Assembly: GCA_010093685.1 (NCBI GenBank)
Contig: MU006217.1
Span: 1,905,644 to 1,969,643 of the forward strand
DNA from: Ophiobolus disseminans
Taxonomy: Eukaryota > Ascomycota > Dothideomycetes > Pleosporales > Phaeosphaeriaceae
Direction: 5' to 3'
Length of the DNA: 64,000 nt
Shown: positions 21,832 through 32,600 of the stretch, one piece after another
Numbering within the stretch: the stretch's first letter is position 1
Layout of the letters: each line of letters starts with the position of its first letter
Program-made: the position numbers and the translations under genes
Notes under the pieces: generated by a model
Told to the model about the DNA's origin: nothing
Seen by the model: the letters and a program-made list of their open reading frames with translations, nothing else
Databases searched by the model: none

Positions 21832-22533
21832 GCTTGCATTCGCTGCCCAGATGGTGTGCTGTATGAGAATGTTTTCGCAAATGACTGCAGCGACGTCTCT
21901 CAAACCTGCAGTGGCTCACCGCAAGGGCAAACAAACAAGACAAAAGGAGTGTGTATTAGATCTGATTCTTAGTACTTGGAGGAGCGAAGGTCGGATGGGC
22001 GCACCGAGGAGAGTGGCGCACGCTAAACATGCGCTAGCCCAAACTAGTGTACTAGCTCCCTTCCACAATCAGGGCTTAAAACGTTTTTCCAATTGCACAA
22101 ATGCCGTGTCACATTACCAGGCTCATACGGAGCGTCTAACAATACCGACGGCTTAATTGACACTTTTTTCCTGGTAGTCGTCGGAGATGTTGTTAGTTGG
22201 TGAGATCTGCGAGCCACGTGGCTATATCCCGAATATTCCGCAATTCGGGGAACAGGGGTATCACGCTGGTGCTCAAGGCCCAACACTCCGGTCTACTCCT
22301 CTGATAGGAGATTAGTCGGGTTACCCATGTTCATTCTACGAGCGCCCAAATCGAACCGTGCAAAAGATGTTCGAGTTACATATACCACCATAGGTCTTGA
22401 CAGAGTGTAGTACCCATCAGCTGCCGTTTGCGCTCCATATAATAAAACATCGATATTCATATGAAACAGTAGTTTCGAGACCAAGCGGACTACAACAACA
22501 GGACCTGTAACTGAACCCCCTCATTTCGTTTCA
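21832..22533. promoter_or_regulatory. Divergent promoter between OYE-like and P450 genes
   Basis: About 700 bases. A perfect 12-base palindrome centred on CACGTG lies at 22212-22223. A CCCGAAT/ATTCGGG inverted repeat (22228-22234, 22243-22249) follows, then CAGGGGT at 22253-22259. This cluster of symmetric sites within 50 bases looks like a shared regulatory module, about 280 bases upstream of the P450 ATG. Binding proteins are not known from sequence; CACGTG is the bHLH/bZIP core and AGGGG the stress-response-element core. Confidence 0.4.
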
Positions 22534-24209
22534 ATGGCCTCCCTTCTCCAAGATCTTCCAATTTCTGGCACTGTTGCCATCTTCGGCATCATCGCTGTGA
22601 TCTACACGGTGTGGAAAGCGTTGTCAGCCGTGGGCGAGTATGATGGCCTGGGGCTACCATTAGCAGGAGAGCCCGACGGGAAGCAAAAGTTCTCCTTCAA
22701 AACGAGGTTGAGATATTACTACGACTGCGCCGCGCTATACACCGAAGCGTACTACAAGGTAAGAAGATACACTCAAGCAGACAATTTACTTCTAAGCTGA
22801 CTAGTCGATAATAGTTTGGAAAGAAAGGCCAGACAGTCTTGGTACCAGGCTATGGTGGTCGCGCGGATCTGATCATGCCGGAAAGCTCTACGGAGTGGGC
22901 CATGTCACAGCCTGACACAGCGCTCAGCGTGTCACAAGCCTTTCTCCAAGCAAACCTATCAACGTACAGCCTTGGCCACTCCAAGTATTGGGGTGACCCA
23001 TGGCAGTTTGCACTGGTCAAAAACTCACTTGGCCCTATGATCAAAAGTCTCATTCCAGCTGTTGACGACGAACTGCACCACATTGTTCCTAAGGTCCTGG
23101 GTACGGACACAGAAAACTGGAAAGAGATCGATCTCGATGAGTCGGTGCGGATGATTGTGGCAGCGGCATCAAGTCGCTTCACGGTTGGGCTTCCATTGTG
23201 CAGAAATGAAGACTACCTGAAGCGGTCGCTTGCCATCATCGAAGGTGTCATGTTGACTGCCATCATTGGCAACTGCATCCCCTCGATGTTTCTGCCAGTC
23301 GTTGCCCGCTTAACCAGCATCCACACCTGGAACAACTTGCGCAAGATCAAGGAGCACCTTCAGCCGCAGTACGCTGAGCGCCTCGCCGCGCTCAAGAAGG
23401 AGAAAGGAGACCAAGCTCAGGACCAACTGCAAGCCATGCTCCAGTTCGCGGAGAAGAGACGCCCCCAGGAAGTCAACGACGTCAAGACCATGGCCATCCG
23501 GCTGGCGTCTACCAACTTCGTCAGCATGCACCAGACATCCGGCACTGCGGTACAGATGCTTCTCAACATCCTCGACTCGGACAAGGAATTTGATACCATC
23601 GCCAAGCTAAGGAAAGAAGCCGACCGTGAGCTGGGCGACGGTTGGACCAAAGAGAAATTTATGAATATGGTGGGCTACGACAGCGTGGCGCGTGAATCCA
23701 TGCGCGTGACGTTCCCCTTCGGCAACCGCGGCCTCCTCCGCAAGGTCATGAAGGATGGCGTCGTGACAGACGCAGGTGTGCCGCTCAAGAAGGGCACCAT
23801 CGTCGCCTTCCTGGCCTCCCAGGCCCAAATGGACCCGGCCAAGTTCAACAACCCATCGAAGTTCGATCCCTGGCGCTTCTCACGCGAGCAGGAAGCGGAG
23901 AAGAAACAGAAGCAAAAGGAGAATGGCGATGCTCAGGCGCAGACAGACGACCCCAAAATGGGCTACCACAAGAACTCCTTCGTCACCACAGCGCCGGACT
24001 ACCTTCCATTCGGGCACGGCCGTCATGCCTGCCCTGGTCGCTTCCTGGTTGATTACGAGCTCAAGATGGCTATGGCGTACATCCTGAAGCATTATGACTT
24101 GGAGTTTCCAGCTGAATACAATGGACGGCGCCCGCCCAATAGGCAGATCGCCGAGCTCACCGCCCCGCCTAAAGGAGTGAAGATCATGGTTAGAAAACGC
24201 CGTGTGTGA
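22534..24209 (+). CDS. Cytochrome P450, putative tetramate ring-expansion type
   Basis: Model join(22534..22758,22815..24209), 539 aa; intron of 56 bases, GTAAGA..AATAG. An N-terminal membrane anchor (VAIFGIIAVIYTVW) targets it to the ER. The ExxR motif reads ESMR (about 369) and the haem loop FGHGRHACPGRF (about 473-484) carries the Cys ligand. The region around LASTNFVSMHQTSGT is the I-helix; the usual A-G-x-D/E-T-T is replaced by SMHQTS, an atypical oxygen-activation site. The early YDGLGLPL and DCAALYTEAYYK segments and the overall form resemble the TenA/ApdE/IccC group, which expand acyl tetramic acids to 2-pyridones. That subfamily call is from memory of the family and from context. The gene is convergent with the enoyl reductase. 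Confidence 0.85.
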
Positions 24210-24634
24210 GCTGCAAGCATCAACTGGGTGCAGGCTGAATGGTGGACCATGAGATGCAGTGGTGCCTGACTTTTGAAGGCATGCAGTAATTGTTTCCTTA
24301 GCATTTCATATGTTTTCGTTAGGTGACCTACGACTAGTTAGCCTTCGCCAATCAATTTCAGCTGTGCACATTCCTTGTACCTATAGCATTTGGCTCTATC
24401 CACCATGTCTTTTTCTCATTGGTCCATTAGACAGGAGGCACTCGATCTCGTAAGAGACTGGCCGCGAAATGTCATTAGCAAGCTGACATCTTTGTTCGAA
24501 ACCAAGTGTGTTGTCCAAATTTTATTCCAAAATGTGTATCCTCACTACATATGAAAAATCTAAGAAATTCTAATACTCAAATAAAGGTAAGCAAGCCAGT
24601 ACTAAACACCGGCACATTTTACAAGCTAACGTAA
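24210..24634. other. Convergent intergenic region between P450 and enoyl reductase
   Basis: 425 bases of AT-rich 3' flank for two convergent genes. No gene or repeat noted. Confidence 0.5.
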
Positions 24635-25777
24635 TCAAGCGGCACCACATAGCTCTTGCGCAATCGGATAAACCAACTTCTTCCCCCTCACCAACCCCTG
24701 CCGCACCTCCTGCATGCCCCCCGCCACAGCTGCCAACCCGCCAGCCCTCTCCTCCTGAGGATGCGGCTCCAACAAGCCACCATCCAACAAGCGTTGCGCA
24801 AGTGCATACCAAGCCTCGGCGCAGCGACGATCACCAGGCCGCGCATCGAAGTTGTAAGGTGCTGCCCACGCCACGGGCTCCCCAAACTGCGTGTATGTGC
24901 AAACCCAGGCGGGACGAACAGCGCGGCGAGTGTGGCCGCGCAGCGGGAACGAGTCGAGAGCCACGTAGCGGCCACCTGCCGTTCCTAGCGCCTCGTAGCA
25001 CAGCGCCATGGACGCCGTGTCTGTGATGCAGTCGAGCGCGAATCCCAGACCGCTTGAGGTGTACTCGCGCACCGCTGCCCCACAGTCTGGCGACTGGTAG
25101 TCGAAGGTCGCAGCCGCGCCGAGGCGAAGGGCCCGCGGCGCGCTCTCAGGCGAGCACGTGGTCACGGTGCGGAAACCGCTGAGTTTGAGAACTTGAATCG
25201 CCATGCAGCCGGTGGCCGTTCCACCACCATGGACTAAGACCCAGGGCCCTGCCGCCGCCACCGTGGACTTCGTGGCGATGAGGTTGGTGGGCATTGGCAG
25301 TTCCATGTGCATGAAGAGCGAGAGCCCTACTGTGGCGATGGCGGCCGGAAGGGCAACGGCAGTGGAGAGGTCCATGCCAGCAGGAACGTGCCAGATGAGG
25401 CGCGCAGGCACGGCGACGTACTCAGCGAAGGCCCCATTGTCGCGGCGCAGTGGGTTGTTGCCGAAGATGCCGCCAACGACACGGTCGCCGATGTGGAGTG
25501 GCTGCATATCATTCTCGACCCTGAACGTGTCCAGGTCGACGTCGACCCCAAGAGTAACAACGACGCCTGCGAATTCAGTCCCGCTTGTGGCGCCCGTTGC
25601 GGGCGACATGTCGGCCGACTTGCTGTCCACTGGGCTGATGGACACGCAGGCGACACGAATCAAGACATCGGAGGGCTTAAGCTCTGGCAGAGGAACGTCT
25701 GTTGATACAGCTACAGCACCAGGCCCGGTGATCTTGAGAGCCGCTTGCTTGGTTGGGAGCTTGGTGGGTACCGTCAT
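24635..25777 (-). CDS. Stand-alone trans-enoyl reductase (medium-chain dehydrogenase family)
   Basis: 380 aa, single exon, start MTVPTKLP; an ATG 15 codons upstream (25822) is in frame but adds nothing recognisable. The layout is a GroES-like N-terminal domain (VLIRVACVSISPVDSK, GTEFAGVV, GDRVVGGI, GAFAEYVAV) and a Rossmann NADPH domain (WVLVHGGGTATGCMAIQVLKLSG, LDCITD). There are no zinc-binding cysteines of the alcohol dehydrogenase type. Length and motifs match the LovC/TenC/ApdC/IccB reductases. These supply enoyl reduction in trans to highly reducing PKS modules whose own ER is inactive, and so set saturation and methyl stereochemistry. It is divergently transcribed from the PKS-NRPS with an 888-base shared promoter, supporting joint expression. 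Confidence 0.93.
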   Translation of the reverse strand: MTVPTKLPTKQAALKITGPGAVAVSTDVPLPELKPSDVLIRVACVSISPVDSKSADMSPATGATSGTEFAGVVVTLGVDVDLDTFRVENDMQPLHIGDRVVGGIFGNNPLRRDNGAFAEYVAVPARLIWHVPAGMDLSTAVALPAAIATVGLSLFMHMELPMPTNLIATKSTVAAAGPWVLVHGGGTATGCMAIQVLKLSGFRTVTTCSPESAPRALRLGAAATFDYQSPDCGAAVREYTSSGLGFALDCITDTASMALCYEALGTAGGRYVALDSFPLRGHTRRAVRPAWVCTYTQFGEPVAWAAPYNFDARPGDRRCAEAWYALAQRLLDGGLLEPHPQEERAGGLAAVAGGMQEVRQGLVRGKKLVYPIAQELCGAA

Positions 25778-26665
25778 GTTATTCAAGTGTCGTCTTGGCG
25801 AAAGTATAGAATTAAATTTCAAATCTTCAAAGAAAGACAGTCTGGAGATATTGCCGTCCAGAGTCTCGGACCAGGAGATATGACTTCAGCGCCGCAATGT
25901 AAGTAAGTAAACAAGCTCACCAAGTTTGCCGAGGCTGCCCTGCATCTCTCCGAAGAACTCTACGGGATATGGAGTAGTAGCTGAGCTACCACCCGTTGCC
26001 AACCCTTGTCGGTGATGCCTGTTTCACACGTGGGTAGGAGTGCGCGGAATATACTATTCAGGGACTTGACAGACATTAGACCATCCGTATCCACGCCACC
26101 GGTGAATCCCATCCGCATTTTCCCGGATAGAGGCCCGGAATATTCATCTGAGCCCCACAAGCCACGCGAAGAGATACCGTGCTCCACCGAATTATTAGCC
26201 GACAGGGGTATGAGCCAATCAGACCATTATGAGATGAGCAATCGGGCAGCGAATGAGTGGCCGGCCAACAACTGAGCAGAACACGCTATGTTTTCGCGTG
26301 GCGATGCCGTGTTGTAAGCTGTTGGCCCGACAGGGGTGTAAACCAACTAGATCATCGTGAGATGAGCATTTAGGCAGCGAATGAGCGGCTGGCTAGTAAA
26401 GTGGGGACAAAACGGTAAGCTAAGTAAGCCTGAAACTAGTTTGCCGAACCGTGACCATCGAAGAAGGCCACGTGATGAAAATACCGAGCACATCCAATTG
26501 CCGTTCAGAATCGGGTATGCGACGGGCTATGGTGACAGGAGTGTCTGACGCGTCGTAAAGACTCGGGAAATGTACCTACATAATAAATCATATCTGTACG
26601 TATGTGTAACTTCACTTTCAAAGTATCTCAACTTACTCAGTTACAAACCTTTGCCAAAGAACACA
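25778..26665. promoter_or_regulatory. Bidirectional promoter of trans-ER and PKS-NRPS
   Basis: 888 bases between two divergent start codons. It holds a 69-base imperfect direct repeat (26199-26267 and 26327-26395), each copy carrying CAGGGGT near its start (26203-26209, 26331-26337). CACGTG sites lie at 26027-26032 and 26469-26474, the second about 190 bases before the PKS-NRPS ATG. Confidence 0.5.
26199..26395. repeat. 69-base direct repeat, two copies, in the PKS-NRPS promoter
   Basis: Copies at 26199-26267 and 26327-26395 (128-base period) align without gaps at 55 of 69 positions. By my count 13 of the 14 differences are transitions. The invariant parts are the first 11 bases, a GAGATGAGCA block and an AGCGAATGAG block. 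This could be a duplicated regulatory element or an old duplication altered by transition-biased mutation. Confidence 0.8.
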
Positions 26666-29600
26666 ATGGGCAACCCAATCAAGGTCCAAGAACCTATCGC
26701 TATCGTAGGCTCATCATGCCGCTTTCCCGGTGGCGCCAACTCACAGTCGAAGCTCTGGAATCTTCTGGAGCAGCCACGAGACGTGCTGCGGGAGTTCGAT
26801 CCTGAGCGCCTCAATCTTGGCCGCTTCCACCACTCCAACCCGGAGATGCACGGCTCGACCAATGTTATCAACAAGTCGTACATTCTGGAGGAGGATACAC
26901 GTCTCTTTGACGCCCCCTTCTTCGGCATATCGCCCATCGAGGCCGCGGGCATGGACCCGCAGCAACGTCAGCTGCTGGAGACGATCTATGAGGCCTTCGA
27001 GTCGGCGGGTCTGACGCTGGAGGAGCTCAAGGGCTCGCTAACGTCGGTGCACGTCGGCACCATGACCAATGACTGGAGCTTGATCCAATTACGCGACCCA
27101 GAGACGCTGCCGCAGTACACAGCCACTGGCACGGCCAACAGCATCGTCTCGAACCGCATCTCGTACGTCTTCGATCTTAAGGGCCCCTCGGTTACCATCG
27201 ATACAGCGTGCTCCAGCTCGCTGGTAGCGCTCCACCAGGCGGCCCGGGGCTTGCTTGATGGCGACAGCGAGACCGCCGTCGTCGCTGGTGTGAACATAAT
27301 CCTGGACCCGACACTGTATATCACGGAATCGAAGCTACACATGCTGTCGCCAGACGCGCGGTCACGCATGTGGGACAAGGCGGCTAATGGCTACGCGCGT
27401 GGCGAAGGCACTGCGGCACTTGTGCTCAAGACGCTTTCAAAGGCGTTGGCTGATGGTGATGTTATCGAAGGAATCGTACGCAGTTCTGGAGTGAACTCGG
27501 ATGGCCAGAGCCCTGGCATTACAATGCCGTTCGCGCCGACGCAGGCTGCCCTCATTCGGCATACCTACCGTCAGGCTGGCCTCGATCCAGTCAAAGATCG
27601 GCCACAGTACTTCGAATGCCATGGGACGGGCACTCCCGCCGGCGATCCAGTCGAGGCACGTGCTGTCAGCGAGGCGTTTGGCACCTTATCAGCCGAAGAT
27701 CCCCTATACGTGGGGTCAATCAAGACAGTAGTAGGCCACCTGGAAGGCTGCGCGGGCCTGGCCGGTGTCATCAAGGTTCTACTCGCCATCAAGCATCGTG
27801 TCATCCCTCCCAACCTCCTCTTCACAGAACTCAATCCCGCTATCGCGCCGTACTATGGCCCACTGCGTATCCCTACCGCAGCTCGGCCATGGCCCGAGTT
27901 GCCACCTGGTACACCCGCCCGTGCCAGCGTGAATAGCTTTGGGTTTGGTGGCACAAACGCGCACGCTATTATCGAAAGCTTCGAGGGTAGAAGCAACGCA
28001 TTACTTCCCCGAGAGCCTTCAAATAGTGGATTAGGCCCGCTTCTGTTCTCTGCTGCTTCGGGCTCATCGTTACTGCGGACCGTCCAGTCACATCTCACTC
28101 ACCTGAAAACCCATCCAGAGCTACATCTCGGAGATGTTGCCTCGCTTCTGCAGACGCGCCGTACAACGCATAGAGTGCGCACGCACTTCTCGGGAGCATC
28201 ACGTGATGACATCTTGACACATATGGAGCAATGGATCGACATCCACAAGAGAACGTCCGGCCACGAGATAGGATACCAACCGCGACTAGTGAACCCCAAG
28301 GAAGCCCCTGGCCTTCTCGCCGTTTTCACCGGCCAAGGTGCACAGTGGCCCGGCATGGGACAAGAACTTCTACATCGCTCTCCCGTCTTCCGCAAGACCA
28401 TCGAGGACTGTGAGGCTATCCTGCAGTCACTGCCTGCCGGCGATGCGCCTTCGTGGTCCCTGATCAAGGAGTTGACAGCGGACGCGTCCACGTCGCGGCT
28501 TGGAGAAGCTGCCATTGCCCAGCCCCTATGTACGGCTGTGCAACTCGGCCTCTGCGATGTTTTGTCCGCGAGCGGCATACACTTTGATGCCGCCGTCGGT
28601 CACTCGTCAGGTGAGATCGCTGCCGCGTATATGAGCGGCATCATCAACCGCACCGGCGCCATGCAAATCGCCTACTACCGCGGTTTCCATGCAAAGCTAG
28701 CGACCGGTGCTCAAGGCCAGCGCGGCGGTATGATGGCAGTCGGAATGCCGCTGGACAAAGCTACGCTATTCTGTGGACGCCCGCAATTCGAGAACCGTCT
28801 ACGGGTAGCGGCAAGCAATGCGCTGCAAAGCGTGACCTTGTCCGGCGACCAAGACGCCATCGACGAGGCGAAAAGCATTTTCGACGCAGATGGCACATTC
28901 GCCCGTCTGCTGAAGGTTGATACGGCATACCACTCTCACCACATGCTGCCATGTGCGGAGCCATATCTGCAGTCGATCCTCGCGTGTGATATCCAAGTGC
29001 GACCGCCGATGCCGGACAAATGCATCTGGAATTCAAGCGTGCGCGGTGATACGGAGCTCCTCAATGGTGATTTGAGCGAGCTCAAAGGTCCTTATTGGGT
29101 CTCGAACATGGTCAAGACCGTCTTGTTTTCCCAAGCCATCGAGTCGTCCATCTGGCACGGCGGACCCTTCGACCTTGCTGTCGAAATCGGTCCTCATCCT
29201 GCTCTCAAGGGCCCGGTCGAGCAAACGCTCAAGGCTGTCTACGGTTCCATCCCACTGTACACAGGCGTATTGAAGCGAGGCGGGAGCGATGTAGAGGCCT
29301 TCTCAGCGTCTATCGGCGCCGCCTGGTCGCAACTAGGTCCTTCCTACATCGATTTCTCGGGCTACCATGGAGCGTTTGGCGGTGACGCACAGTTGCAGGC
29401 ATCAAATGCGCTCAAGAATCTGCCATCGTACGCCTGGGATCACGACCAGATCTACTGGCGGGAATCTGCCATATCGAGGCGGTACCGCACTGGACGTGAC
29501 AAGGGTAACGAGTTGCTAGGCAGGCGTGTATCCGACGACAATGAGCGCGAGATACGTTGGCGCAACCTTTTGCGCTTGGGGGAGATGCCTTGGCTCCGTG

Positions 29601-32600
29601 GCCATGAAGTCTTGGGCGAAGTCCTCCTTCCCGGCGCGGCGTACGTTTCTTTCGCTATCGAGGCTGCCAATCAAGTCGCGAAGATGTCCGACCGCGCTCT
29701 CAGCATGATTGAAGTCGAGAATGTGAAGATCCTACGCCCTGTAGTTGTACCGGACGACAAAGATGGCATCGAGACTGTCTTCACAGCCCATGTTGTTCAA
29801 GGATCTGCAAACGATGCTAGGTTGGGTAGCGTGTTGCGCGCCGAGTTCTCATATTACGTCTGTATAGACGCCACCATGGGGACCATGGTACACGCCTGCA
29901 CCGGCAATCTGGTCGTTCATTTCGGTGGAGATGTCGAGGAAGAGAGCGTGCTACCAAACCGAGATGTATCTCGGAAGCACCACACCATCGACGTAGACTG
30001 CAACCGCATCTACTCGATGTTTTCCGAGCTCGGATTGAAGTACACAGGGCCATTCCGTGCCCTGACGGAAAGTAGTCGAATTCACGGGTATGCCACCGCT
30101 ACGGGTGCTTGGGATAGCGATACGCTCAGCAACGATATCTTGATGCATCCTGCACTGCTCGACGTTGCTTTTCAGACCCTTCTCGTTGCCCGCGCTCATC
30201 CAGCCAGTGGCCAGACCACTGAAGCACTTCTTCCATCGCACATCGATCGCGTGCGAATCAATCCCCTGATATCTCGACAAGGCTCGTCTGCTGAGACTAC
30301 GAGAGTCGACTTTGAAAGCTGGGCACTCGATTCCCCTGCTGGTTCACTGAAGGGTGATATCAACATCTATGATATCACGTCGCAAAACACCTTGGTGCAA
30401 GTCGAGGGTCTGGTGCTCAACACGGTCGGTGAACAAAATCCTTCGCGTGATCGACTGGTGTTTGCAAAGACAGTCTGGGAGCCTGATATGGCCTTGGGAC
30501 TGCCAGTCCTGGAACGCAACGCCGCCGAGGACACCAAGTTATTGCAGCTTACCGAGGATCTCGAGCGTGTAGCCTTATACTACGCCCGCCGTCTTGCCAA
30601 CGAGGTAGCCACCGACGACCAGAGCAAATTCCAATGGTATCACCAGCACATGTTGGAAGCGAACGGCGTGCACTTGGCGCTGGCGGCGAAGGGAGAGCAC
30701 CCCGTTCTGCGCAAGGAATGGCTGTCTGATGGCCCGGAGATCGTCAAAGCCATGGAGGCAGCCCACCCCAAAGATGTCCAGCTGCAAATGCTCACTGCCG
30801 TGGGAAGTAACTTCCCGCAGATCGTCCGCGGAGAGTTAGCACAGTTGCAGGTCATGACCAAGGACGATTTGTTGAACCGATTCTTCATGGAGGATCAGGG
30901 GTGTATCCGCGTAAACCAGTTCCTGGCCGAAACACTGCGCAATATTACCTTCAAGTACCCGCGCTGTAATATCCTCGAGATTGGTGCCGGTACTGGTGGG
31001 ACGACGTGGAGTGTACTCAATGCCATTGGAGACGCCTATGCGTCATACACGTTCACCGATATTTCATCGGCTTTCCTCCCGGCCGCTGCCGGAAAATTCG
31101 CCGACTTTGCGCACAAGATGATCTTCAACACTCTGAACGTCGAGAAGGACCCAGCAGATCAGGACTATGTCCCGCACTCCTACGAAATCGTCATCGCAGC
31201 CAATGTTCTGCACGCCACAGCAAATCTAGAGCGAACGATGAATCATGTGCGTTCGATGCTCCGTCCAGGTGGCTATCTCTTGTTGTTTGAGACCACGGGC
31301 GTGCAGAACCTCAGCATCCCTTTTATCTTCAGCGGCCTTCCCAGTTGGTGGCCCGGTGAGGAGGCGGAGCGCCACCTCATGCCTACCGTGCCGACACTGC
31401 GCTGGAACTCGATCTTGCAAGATACTGGCTTCTCAGGTCTCGATATGGTCATGCATGACATCGCAGATGAATCTAAACACACGACAGCGTTGCTAGTCAC
31501 ACAGGCTGTTAATGACAGCGTAAATCTCCTTCGCGAGCCGCTCTCCGAGATCCAATCCGCCACGCCACCGACTGAGGGATTACTGCTGGTGGGAGGCAAG
31601 AAGCTACCTACGGCCAAGATACTCAGTGATATTCAGAAACGACTGCCGCGTACATGGCGAAAGCACGTACGGACAATCAGCTGTGTGGACGACATAGACG
31701 AGTTGCTTGACCTAGATCCTGGCCTCGATGTCATCTGCTTGCATGATCTCGACGAGCCACTGTTCGCGTCCCCTATGACAGCATCGCGTCTAGCCGCGCT
31801 GCAGGGCCTGCTTATGAAAGCCCGCAACCTGGTCTGGGTGACGGGCGCCACTACCGGCAAGAACCACACGCCACGAGCCGCAATGATTCACGGAGTCGCC
31901 CGGGTGGCTCCCGTCGAAATGCCACATCTGCACATGCAGGTCCTAGGCCTTGAAGCTGGATTGCCTGTCGCATCATCTGCCCGTCACTGCCTTGAAGCTT
32001 TCCTACGTCTGAGGGAAGCTTCTGAAGTTGCAAACCAGGAAGAAGGTGAAGGCGAACTCATGTGGGCCCTGGAGCCTGAGATGGAGGTTGTGAACGATAA
32101 GCTGGTGATTCCACGTGTGATGGCGGACGGGATGATGAATGAAGGCTTGGCGGCGTCGAAGCGCACATTTACTAAACACGTGGACGCCACCAATCAGCCT
32201 GTTCAGGCTATCCAAGGATCGACGAGGATGATACTCCAAGCCGCAGAGGATGCTAGCGACCCAAGTGCCGGTACCAGTATCCAAGTGCAGTACACACTGC
32301 ACGTTCCGGCCGTGGCAGGGGACGAAGCATATCTTGTCTGTGGAACCAGCACTACGTCCGGATTGCCAGTCATGGCTCTATCCAAAACCAACACCTCTGT
32401 CGTCTTCGTAAAGCCAGGGCATCAGCTACCCATAGCCCCTGAGGCCTGTAATCCAGCTACTTTGGCGGCCACAGCAGATCAACTTATGCAGCAAGCCATC
32501 GTCACACTGGCAACGCCCAACCAGCCTGCGCTCCTTTATGGTGCCGATGCCTCCATCGCAACCAACTTGGCCGCTAAGCTTGCGACACAGGGCGTATACG

